From Lamellibrachia satsuma (Eukaryota; Annelida; Polychaeta; Sabellida; Siboglinidae), in assembly GCA_033239005.1 (NCBI GenBank), contig BSQZ01000035.1, forward strand, positions 4,109,501 through 4,173,500: a DNA stretch of 64,000 bases, in the 5' to 3' direction. The notes below the pieces were generated by a model, which saw nothing but the letters and a program-made list of their open reading frames with translations, was not told where the DNA came from and did not search any database. This document shows positions 36,221-45,545 of this stretch, piece after piece. The position numbers and the translations under genes are program-made. Each line of letters opens with the position of its first letter. The stretch's first letter is position 1.

Positions 36221-36484
36221 TTGAATGAACAATAGTTAATTGGTTAATCATATCTGATTAAATATGACTGTGCACACATGATTTCAAGTACAAATAAAAC
36301 TGTGTTAAAACGAATTGGATTTGAATTTTTTCTTAGCCTAGGATTTTAAAAGTTGCTGGAATTGGAAATGGAATGAACAATTATGAATTGGAATTGATTT
36401 TTACAAGGCAGAATTGGAATTGATTGGGATTTTGGAGTTGACAAAACGGAATTGACCCCATGTCTGGTCAGTGACAAACCTCAC

Positions 36485-36596
36485 CTTGTGTGTCTCCTTG
36501 AGGGTCTTTGTAAAACCAGTTGGTGGCATCTTCACATATCAATAAAACAGATGCAGCTGGTGTATTCTTTCTTGTACTCTCACATTTAACATCATC
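36485..36596 (-). CDS. GIGYF: GIGYF exon E3 (start of GYF domain)
   Basis: A 112-bp exon, 37 codons plus one base (phase 0 to 1). The acceptor is actttgcag/GATGATG and the donor ACACAAG/GTGAGG on the minus strand. It encodes a short polar linker then ATNWFYKDPQGDTQ. The WFYKDPQG segment is the first strand of the GYF fold (WYYKDPQGEIQG in human GIGYF2). The split G codon is completed by E4. The exon lies between two long inverted CR1 LINE copies (32.7-34.7 kb and 36.7-41.6 kb), and a minisatellite only 0.3 kb downstream shares sequence with its donor. Skipping this exon would shift the frame. Confidence 0.95.
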
Positions 36597-36780
36597 CTGC
36601 AAAGTATCGAACAATGAGTATATCAATTATTAATTTTAATTACTAAAACAAGTCATTCACTAATTAGATTTAACAAGATTTTAACAAGATTTAACAAGAT
36701 TGCCATCCCAAACAACAAGTTCCAGATGGCAAGTGGACAAGGAAGCCATTGGCTTATCGAGAGTCCAACAATTTTCTCAT

Positions 36781-39492
36781 CTATGTGTAGCCCGCCCTTA
36801 TCAGATATCTGTCAATTCTATTTTTAAACATATTCACACTACTAGCATTAACACAATCATTTGGCAGTTTGTTCCATTTATTTATCATCCTCTGTGAGAA
36901 AGAGTACTTTCTCATGTCCAACCTACACTTCTCCTTAACTAATGCTGCTTTGTGTCCTCTGATTGTACTGCCTTCTTTAAGTTTGAAGAACATCTTCCTT
37001 TCAACATCCTCATAACCGTTCACTATTTTAAACACTTCTATTTGGTGTCCTCTTATTCTCCTGGTCTCTAGTGTTATCAAACCACATTGTAATAAGCGAC
37101 TTTCATAACTAAGGTCTCTCAATTCTGGAATCATTTTAGTTGCTCTTCGTTGTATTCTTTCTAGCTTGTCTATATCCTTTTTACGATACGGCGTCCATGC
37201 TTGAATACAATATTCCAAATGTGGTCTAACTATTGCTTTGTACAGGGGTACAATTAGCTCTTTCTCCTTATACGTGATAGTTCTCCTAATTAGCCCTAGA
37301 ATTTGATTTCCTTTCGAAGCAGCAATCCCACATTGCTCTGAAAGTTTCATGTCAGCATTAAATGTTCATCCTAAGTCCTTTTCTTGTGTGGTTCTACCTA
37401 GTACAGCATCCCCCATTTTATATTCTTCGTCCATGTCCTATGTGTATACATTTACACTTCCCAAAATTGAATAACATTTGCCATTTTTCTGACCATTTAA
37501 CTAATTTATCTAGATTATCCTGTAAACTTTGTTTATCTGTATCATTAGTCACTTTCTGAATACTTTTGTGTCATCTGCAAATTTGGGTCTCTGCTAGATA
37601 TGTCATCTTCCAAATCATTTATATATATATTAAAAACAGTATAGGGCCTAATAGAGTACTGATCCCTGTGGTACCCCACTCAGAACAGATTTCCAGTTTG
37701 AAATCTCACCATCTACTATTACTCTCTGTCTTCTGTGTGTAAGCCACCCTTCTACCCAGTTCATTACATCATTTCCTATGCCATGGTCTTTTAGCTTAAG
37801 TAACAATCTTTGATGTGGCACTTTATCGAAAGCTTTCTGAAAATCTATGTAGACAACATCCACTGGTGACCGGTCATCTACCCAATTTGTAAATTCTTCC
37901 AAAAACACAAGAGATTGGTTAGACATAACCTTGCTTTTAGGAACCCATGTTGAGATGTATTGATTAATTTATGTTTTACAAGGAATTCCACCATGTGGTC
38001 TCTAATTAATGTTTTGAGTAATTTACATACAACTGATGTTAAACTCACTGGTCTGTAATTTTTTGGCTTGTTCCTCGATCCCTTCTTAAATAGCGGCATA
38101 ATGTTTGCTTCTTTCCATTCTGAAGGAACTATTCCTTCTTCTAGTGACAAGTTTAACAATTTTGCAAGTGGTGTACTAATTTGCTCACCATTTCCTTAAG
38201 CAGTTTTAGTGGTATCCCATCAACTCCCAGTGATTTATTATCTTTCATCTTCTTAATTTTCTTTGCTATCATTTCAGGAGTTACAAATAACTGCCCTAAA
38301 TGTTCTGATTTATTGCCCTCAAATTTAGTAAATGGAACTGGAAGTGAGCTGATATTTTCTGTAGTAAGAACTGAGCTGAAATACTCATTCAGGATCTCTG
38401 CCATTTGAAACCCGTCTGAAATGATGTTTCCACTGTTGTTTTCCAGTGGTCCGACCTTATCTCGAACTTTCTGTTTACTTCTTACATAAGCATAGAAACT
38501 CTTGCTGTCATTTTTTATATTACCTGCCAATTTTTTTTCAAAGGTTCTTTTAGATTTTCTAATTTCAGTTGTAAGGCTAGGTTAAGTGCCTCTTTGTAAT
38601 TTGCATAGTCTTCATCCTTTCTGGTACGCCTATAAACCTTCCACATAGTTTGCTTGAACACTATTTTTGTAATAGCTTCTTTTGACAAGTGTTTCTTTCT
38701 AGACCGTTTTCCTTGTTTGTTCAAGGGAACAAATTTAACGATGATACTCTCAATTTCATATTTTAGAATATTCCAACATTCAATTGCGGTCTTATTCATC
38801 AGCATGTTATTCCAATCTAGCTTTGCTAAGTATTTTCTCATATCTTGATAGTTGCCTTTGTGGAAGTTTGTCCTATATGTTTTTTTATTTTTACTTTCTA
38901 ATTTTACATTGATGTCAAAATATATTTGATTGTGGTCACTGTTACCCAATGGTTCATGTATTTTTACATTGTCCACTAACCGTTTTTGTGGTGATAAAAC
39001 TATATCTAATACATTTTCTCCCCTGGGTGGTTCTAGCACGTGCTGAGTAAGGAAGCTCTCCTGAATTAAAAATAGAAATTGTTGGTCCTCACCCCCTGTA
39101 CTCTCTAGAGATTTCCATTGTATGTGTCCATGGTTAAAATCTCCCATTATGATACATTCCCCTTTACTAACTTCCTTTATAGCATTTTGTATTTTTGTGT
39201 TGTCCTCTTCGTTTATGTTTGGACTTCGGTAAACTAATCCAATAGTTAAATTTTAATTTCCTGAAACTATTTTGCACCAAACAGCTCCATTGTAATCTGC
39301 TGCCCTTTCTAATTTTATTTCATAAGCCTGAATAGATTCTTTAACATATAAAATAATTCCCCCTCCCCTTCTTCCTATTCGATCTCTCCTAAACATTATG
39401 TATCCTGTCAATCCTATTTCAGCATCAGTTATGTCTGTGTTGGCCCATGATTCGGTAATACCAATTATGTGAGGGTCAATATCTTCTACCAT
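36781..39492 (-). pseudogene. CR1 ORF2: endonuclease and reverse transcriptase, broken
   Basis: Endonuclease: PHIIGITESWANTDI, GGGIILYVKES (39253-39492), a gap, then MGDFNHGHIQW and NSDHNQIYFDI (38515-39147), the conserved GDFN and SDH motifs of apurinic-type endonucleases. Reverse transcriptase: SLGVDGIPLKLLKEMV, NYRPVSLTSVVCKLL, DVVYIDFQKAFDKVPH, LSGVPQGSVL, with a deletion around the catalytic FADD box near 37575-37590, and the C-terminal QRRATKMIPELRDLSYE. At least four frame breaks (near 39200, 38160, 37900 and 37600) disable it. Confidence 0.88.
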
Positions 39493-39878
39493 AATGTTTA
39501 ATTAGTTTTTCTTATTTACTATACTCCTAGCATTTAAACACACGCATATATAACCTGCTTCAGACATGTTTTTTGGACATTCTGTTATTGGTTTATCTGT
39601 ACTAGTGGTCTCTTGTCCTGCTTGAGACATCTCTAAGTAACCCCCTTCTAGTTTAAATAGTGTTTACTACCAAAAATATTTGATGTGCTACCCATGCCAC
39701 TGTCTACTGCTGCTGAGAGTCTATCCGCAAATACTTTCCACTTAGATGAAGCCCGTCCTTCATGTACATATCAGCCCTTCCAACAAAACTTCCCCACAAA
39801 TCCACAAAACCAACTTCCTCTTCCCTACATAGCTTCTTGACTAGCATGTTAATTGCCATCCCCCGGCAATTTCGATAT

Positions 39879-40972
39879 CTATGACCCCCTCCTTCCTATT
39901 ACTGGTAAAATCCCTGACAGTATTACCTGCTCAACCCGCATCTGCTTTAGTGTTCTGACCAAATTCCTGTATTTCGTAACTATGGTAGTTGTACCCTCCC
40001 TCTCTACGTTATTTGTCCCTACGTGTACTAAAACAGATCCACCCTTGTCCGAACCCACGATGTTTTCTACCCTCTCAGTTATCGCCTCTATTTTGGCCCC
40101 AGGCAAGCAAACTACCATGTCATCTCCCTTGTTTAAGACTCTGTCAGTCTTTCTAACTATTGAGTCCCCCACAAATACCCTCGCTCTCTTTCTCACCCCC
40201 TCTATCACTGCCTCGGAATAGCTCTTCCGATGGATCCCCTCCATCACATTCTGTCCTGCAGCTTTGTCACTTGGTGGCAAACTGTTATCAGGCTCTCTCT
40301 CACTCATCAACTTGTCACCTTTCCCTCCTGTTGCCTGGCTAACTGGCGCTCCCGCTGCCTTCCCTCCTGACACCTTCCCTCCCGTCTCTCTCACACCCAT
40401 CGCCTTAACTATCGTCTCCTTCCCCCCTGACTCCTTCACTATTGTCTCCCCCACTCCCCTTTCCTTCGATCTATTTGTCTTCCCTCCCATTTCTTTCCTT
40501 TTCGTCTCCTTCTGTCCTGTCTCCCTACGTCCCGTCTCCCTACGTCCCATCTCGTTACGTCCTGTCTCCCTACGACCTGTCACCTTACCTCCTCTCAGCC
40601 TTCTCCCAGGCTGAGGTGAGCTCTCCCTAGCATCTCTCTCGTTGTCTTCGCCCACTTTATCATCTACTGTCCCCCCACCAGAACCACCTGCTCCCTTCTC
40701 ACCACTGCCACAATGAGCAGCCTCAGCTGTTCTAACTCCACCTCAAGTTCCTTCATCCTCGTACATCCCCTACACTCAAAACTAAAATTATCCGCCTGAA
40801 CCTCAGCCCAAGACTTCTCACACCCGGACTTGACAAAGTACACCCAGTTGCTACAACTGCTGCATATTAAATGCCTGGTGGCCTTTACTTGCCGTTTGCA
40901 TGGCGCCATCACAAAATTTAGACTTAACCTAATTGCTACGGTAGCCATGAATAAGGCTGTTTTTGTGTTCAA
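39879..40972 (-). pseudogene. CR1 ORF1: zinc-finger/coiled-coil plus SGNH esterase
   Basis: Likely start is Met at about 40909 (MAPCKRQVKATRHLIC). A PHD-like CxxC...C...C region (CSSCSNWVYFVKSGCEKSW, CRGCTRMKELEVELEQLR) gives a zinc finger and short coiled coil. A one-base shift in the six-C run near 40672-40677 moves to the second frame: basic Gly/Arg/Glu-rich repeats (GRRETGRRETG), then an SGNH-hydrolase domain with VGDSIVRKTDRVL (GDS nucleophile motif) and VLVHVGTNNVE (GTNN). CR1 ORF1 proteins are known to carry such an esterase. The final Asp/His motif was not clearly seen. Confidence 0.85.
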
Positions 40973-41109
40973 AAGAACACTTTAGGTTAATATACTTTCT
41001 AACTACGTCTTTTCTACTAAGCTCGCATGAGCAAAGAAAAAGCATGCCACCTAGTGAATACGGAGAACACTGTGTAAACAAAACAACGAAGTCAGTGTAA
41101 ACGAACTTA

Positions 41110-41640
41110 TGCTAAAATCCTGCTGTTAATTCCTTTTTGCCGAAATCGTTTACTACAACTATGTCAGATATTACCTTATGTATGTAATTTATGTAAATGT
41201 ATCACTTTATCTAATATATAATTAACAATGTATACGATAGTTTGGTACACCAGTTTAATTCACGACCTGTAAACAAACTCCCCCTTATTGCTCGTTGAAT
41301 TTGAGTCTGGGAAAAGTACTGTTAATAAAAACAGTTTCTTAATATATGCCTGTGTATATAGTATATGTGTAACAGTAATACTTATTCTAACCAATATTCC
41401 ACTGTTTCTGACTATTCACTATGCTATCTCAATTTTCGAATGGTAAACAACCCTATTAACGCTCACTGACTTCCCTGTCAGAGTCCGGAACTAATTTACC
41501 ACGTACTCTAAAATCCTGCTTCTGACAAATAAAAAAAATGTCTAATATATGTCTACAATACATTTATGTATAATATATATGCAATAGTAATACTTATTCT
41601 ATTCGATATCCCACTTTTTTTTGTAAATTCTCTACACCAA
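41110..41640. repeat. 5' UTR subrepeats of LINE copy 2
   Basis: Three units of roughly 200 bp begin near 41113 (ctaaaatcctgctgttaat), 41312 and 41508 (ctaaaatcctgcttctgac). A shared block agtaatacttattct is at 41370 and 41588. Tandem monomers in the 5' UTR are known promoter-carrying structures in several LINE families; promoter function here is inference. Confidence 0.55.
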
Positions 41641-41789
41641 TTTCAAGTTGCTGCTGCACCAAGATTCCGGAAGTCAGTCCTTAACTAATGCTGCTTTGTG
41701 TCCTCTGGTTCTGAAAGAGATGGTGGTTAGGCAGGTTTGACTAGATGGGAAAATGTTGACAATACCTAGGCCAGTGTTAGTGCAAGGTT

Positions 41790-42088
41790 GTGACGATGAT
41801 TTTTAACAAGATTTAACAAGATTGCCATCCCAAACAACAAATTCCAGATGGCAAGTGGACAAGGAAGCCATTGGCTTATCGAGAGTCCAACAATTTTCTC
41901 ATCTATGTGTAGCCCGCCCTTATCAAATATCTGTCAATTCTATTTTTAAACATATTCACACTACTAGCATTAACACAATCATTTGGCAGTTTGTTCCATT
42001 CATTTATCACCCTCTGTGAGAAAGAGTACTTTCTCATGTCCAACCTACACTGCTCCTTAACTAATGCTGCTTTGTGTCCTCTGGTTCT
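41790..42088 (-). pseudogene. CR1-clade LINE copy 3 (3' end only)
   Basis: Minus-strand 3' fragment from RTRGHKAALVKEQCRLDMRK to the tail repeats (tttttaacaagatttaacaa at 41800-41822). It is close to the ends of copies 1 and 2. Its 35-bp 5' end (42054-42088) is repeated exactly at 41678-41712. Confidence 0.85.
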
Positions 42089-42099
42089 ATGATACATTT

Positions 42100-43180
42100 A
42101 TGCTTTTCCAAATAATGTAATTACAGAGGTACTTAAATCAAAAACATAAACATTGTTTACTTTATATTGCAGTAAGGCATTCCAAAAATATACATGGACA
42201 GAAAATATGGAGTAAACAAATATGGGTCACCTGGAGGTTTAAAAAAAAATATTATTTGTCCATTGGACAGGCTGTCCCAAATTTCACTTGTTTGCAGGCA
42301 AGTCTATATGTCCACCAGGAAAAATGATCATATTTATCCCAAGTTATAAAAAAATAAAGTTTTTTATTCTGCCATGAAGCCAGCGCCTGTAACTCTGTGA
42401 AATCAGCACTAGCAACTCTGCGAAGCCCATGCCTGCAGCCCGAAATCAGTGCCAGAGACTGGTTTTTAACCATATTTTAACTGTTTGTGGTGCTCAGACC
42501 GTTACACCTTATGTCATGCATCACAACGGGGCTAAATATGTTTGCAAGAGCCCAGCCCTTTAATGGAAGAAGATATTTAGATGCACAAATGTTGCTACAT
42601 TTATTTAAATCATGTACCACCACTTCCCCCCATTCTGTATGGAATATAACCTCCAAGTTATTTTGAATGGATAATCTGAAGATATTAGTCTACATGTGAT
42701 GCAATCATCAACAGTCTAACTTGTGAATAACCATTAGTTCATAGATCATTTATGCAAACTCGAAACAGCTGTGGCTCAAGGACTGTGCACTGTGGCACTC
42801 CAAAAAAACTTCATGTGTTTTTGTCCATTTACCAGTACTCAATCACCACAAGTTTGATTGATATTAATATCTGTGATTGGGTAGGATTTACACCATGTGT
42901 TATTTTCCCAATTGTTTGGTCATAATGATGGCCAGGGCAAATTAAAAATGTGTTCCCTGTGAACACACATATCATGAATACAGAAATATTACAAATGTCA
43001 TCAAAAGCTGTTTCCCTGGTAAAATAGTATGATGATCAGTGAATGTAAAATATTGTATAATTTTGTCTTTATTCTAGCACTGAAAATACTTCCTGATGGC
43101 GATTGCAAAGTTTACAAACTTATTAACATACAGCAGAGGTCATTTCAGCGAAAGGAAATTGAAGTTAAGTAAAAGGAACA
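42100..43180. other. Intron sequence without recognised features
   Basis: AT-rich remainder of the E2-E3 intron up to the E2 donor. No domain or repeat end recognised. Confidence 0.5.
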
Positions 43181-43185
43181 CATAC

Positions 43186-43587
43186 CTCAGTGATCCATGC
43201 CATGACATTCTCCGTCGTTTTCTCCATGTGATCAAAGGCAGCTTCTTCCTCCATCTTCCCTACTTTTCCCCCTGCTTGTTGGCTGCTCTTACTACCCACC
43301 CCTTCCCTCTCAGACTGTCCAGGTTGATGGCATTCCATAGTCAGTTCTGATTCAGCCGTATCTGCATCATCACCCATATTTGTGTTGTTCGTCTTTTCAC
43401 TACACGTACTATGTAATGTGTTATTTACATGTGATTGTCTTGCCTCACTAGTTGCTGGCACATTCTTGGCACATATGCCCAACTGTGGTGGTGGTGATGA
43501 CTCTGCATCACACCACTCAGAGCTGGAGTTTGGCGATGATTCACCTTGATTCACATTCTGCTGGCCACGCTCCACCCCATCTGGTTC
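43186..43587 (-). CDS. GIGYF: GIGYF exon E2 (disordered region and pre-GYF helix)
   Basis: A 402-bp exon of 134 codons, phase 0 at both ends. On the minus strand the acceptor is gttttgtgtacag/GAA and the donor CTGAG/GTATG. The open frame continues past both ends, but the Met in the flanking intron (near 43602) is not a start. Residues 1-110 are Ser/Glu/Asn/Gln-rich and look disordered (SSPNSSSEW, an acidic GDDADTAESE patch). The end carries MEKTTENVMAWITE, which aligns with the conserved helix just before the GYF domain in human GIGYF2 (LEQQAEKMVAYLQD). The next exon in phase is E3, 6.6 kb downstream. Confidence 0.9.
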
Positions 43588-43599
43588 CTGTACACAAAA

Positions 43600-45190
43600 C
43601 ATGACACTCTAGGGCCAATGCACCACAAGACACCATCATCCCACAACTGTATAAATAAACAAAGCACAGCTTAACAATCATGCAGCTTGGTCAAATACAA
43701 TTACAATTAAAACGCCACCAATTTAAAAAAATTTCATATGAATGTATGTATTCGTATCATTCTATATGAAATCAACCAGCAGTCTCAACAGATTGGAACA
43801 CATGTTGAGTGTGTTTTTTACCTATGCCAAATTTCAGAGTTATTGATCACACCTACTATATATTGTAGGCAATATTTATAATAGTCAATTTGATAATATA
43901 TTAAATTGGCGATGTTGTTGTACTTTTATTTTTGAAAAAAATCTCAAAAAGGATTTTAAGTAATATTATGTATGTACCCTGTATGTGCTTAATGTAAGCA
44001 AATGTGGCAGAGATGGATTAGATGTATGAGGTTAGCATGGAGGGGTCATATCACCAGGGCATAGTATAGTGAACCGGGTCATATTCCCATGGCATGGTAT
44101 ATTGACCTGGGTCAAGCATTAGAGACTTAACCTACCAATATATAGAGAACAAACACTTGTTTTCCTGATTTTTTATTTCTTTCATTACTATTCTAATAAT
44201 TGACACGTTAGTCGCCCCAGCTACCTTAAATGAATCAATTGTTATCATGTTTTTTATTTCTTTCATTAATATTCTACAAAAACACATACATATTGCACAT
44301 ATAGCATCTTTGAAATGATGGTTAGCCAGTAGGGGTCATATTCCCATGGCATAGGATATCTATCTTTTTTTTTCTAATTTACAAATTCAATTGCTATTGT
44401 CAAGCAAAGTACCTTCATCTGGAGATCAATTGCTTACTTTGTTGAGGTAACAGAGATGATATTCATTTGGTGTGTTAACCAGTCAAGTCATAGTCATATT
44501 TTATTCATTCCAAGAAAGGAAAATACCTTTAATCATATCACAGCAAATTAAAAAATATTTTATTCATTCAAAGAAAGGATAATACATTTAATCATATCAC
44601 AGCTAATTAGAAAAATACGAACAAAAGAATTCAACAAATTTTTTAGAGAAATATACACCATTTTAAGAAATAAGCATTCCAATGAACAAAATATATTGCA
44701 CAGGTATGAATACTGCAAGCAAAACAGTCTGAGACATAAAAAACAGAAAAAAAACAGAGTCATCTATAAGGATGGATGAAACAAAAAATCATCGCATGTT
44801 GTTTAAAAATCTGACTGCATATGGAGAAAAGAACTCTGAATATGTTTGTTCTGGCTTTCACAGAGATATATCCTTCACCCGACTTTGTTGTTACAAAGAG
44901 TGGCTGCAGGGGGTGACTAGGATCAGCTAAAATTTCCTCAGGTTTTCCTTCCATGTGTAAGAGATGGATACAGTCACGGTCAAATCACAGCGATTTTTGA
45001 GGATCGGAAAATCACTCGCTGCAACTTTGAATGATTATGGTGTGGTTTCAGTGGCTTAATTTGATGAAAGTAATGATATATGGATCCCAGCTAAACAATC
45101 ATAATGAGGAATGATAACGAGGAATGATCCGTCTAAGACATAAATCATTAAAAAAATATTTACCCAGGTGATATCCACATTGCATAGTAT
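43600..45190. other. Intron sequence, little recognised
   Basis: Beginning of the E1-E2 intron (E1 side unconfirmed). It contains local repeats: gcatggtatattgacc/gcatagtatagtgaacc (44055-44105), a tattcattcaaagaaagg block repeated at 44500 and 44555, and one TTAA transposon terminus at 44226. Confidence 0.5.
44190..44230 (-). mobile_element. Isolated terminus of the TTAA-ended transposon
   Basis: The plus strand reads gacacgttagtcgccccagc followed by taccTTAA (TTAA at 44226-44229), nearly identical to 1117-1144 (gacacgttagctgccctggc, then taccTTAA). Only the terminus is recognisable. A similar terminus in the other orientation, TTAAGGTGGCTGGGGTAGTT, is at 16515-16534. Confidence 0.5.
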
Positions 45191-45194
45191 CTTG

Positions 45195-45290
45195 ACAAGG
45201 GTTTGAAATAGCGGTAGCCCATGGCTACCAGAATTTCCACCAGGCTACCAGACAATGAGACCAGAGAAGCCTGACAGGCTACTGATAAAT
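45195..45290 (+). mobile_element. hAT-like terminal fragment
   Basis: gggtttgaaatagcggtagcc followed by palindromic catggctacc motifs resembles, in layout, the hAT end at 13304 (its complement reads cagggcttgacattagcggt). A second such end is at 62843-62950 (caggggtaagatttagcaag, then ggtagcc motifs). Only one end is seen for each. Confidence 0.35.
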
Positions 45291-45545
45291 CTGGGTCACA
45301 AGTGGTCCAATTGTCATTGCAGTCCTATTCAGTGTCTAGGAAGAAATCACTGGCTTCCTGGAGGCGCCATGTTGTAACAAGTCATTGTTAACAATTAACT
45401 ACATCAAAGACATGTTGCTGGCATGTCGGACTTCAACCAGACAATCCAATATATAGATTTCACAAGATTTGCCATCCAAGCCAAAGGCCCAGATGGCAAG
45501 TGGACAAGGAAGCCATTGGCTTATCGAGAGTCCAACAATGTTCAT

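Larger units (their letters stand above)
36660..41650 (-). mobile_element. CR1-clade LINE copy 2 (near full length, 5 kb)
   Basis: Minus strand: 5' UTR with ~200-bp subrepeats (41110-41640), ORF1 (40972 to 39879), ORF2 with endonuclease and reverse transcriptase (39492 to 36781), then a 3' end tccacttgccatctggaac and a tail of atcttgttaaa repeats at 36662-36702. Short tandem 3' repeats instead of poly(A), and an ORF1 esterase, are CR1-clade traits. Both ORFs are broken by a few indels, so the copy is dead but young. It lies in the E2-E3 intron, sense to GIGYF. Confidence 0.88.

Noticed and set aside
40160..40630. Plus-strand Ser/Pro-rich frames
   Set aside because: Antisense of the repetitive basic region of CR1 ORF1.
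43165..43602. A 145-residue protein starting MFCVQEPDG
   Set aside because: The first residues are intronic (before the acceptor at 43588) and the end runs past the donor; the exon is 43186-43587.
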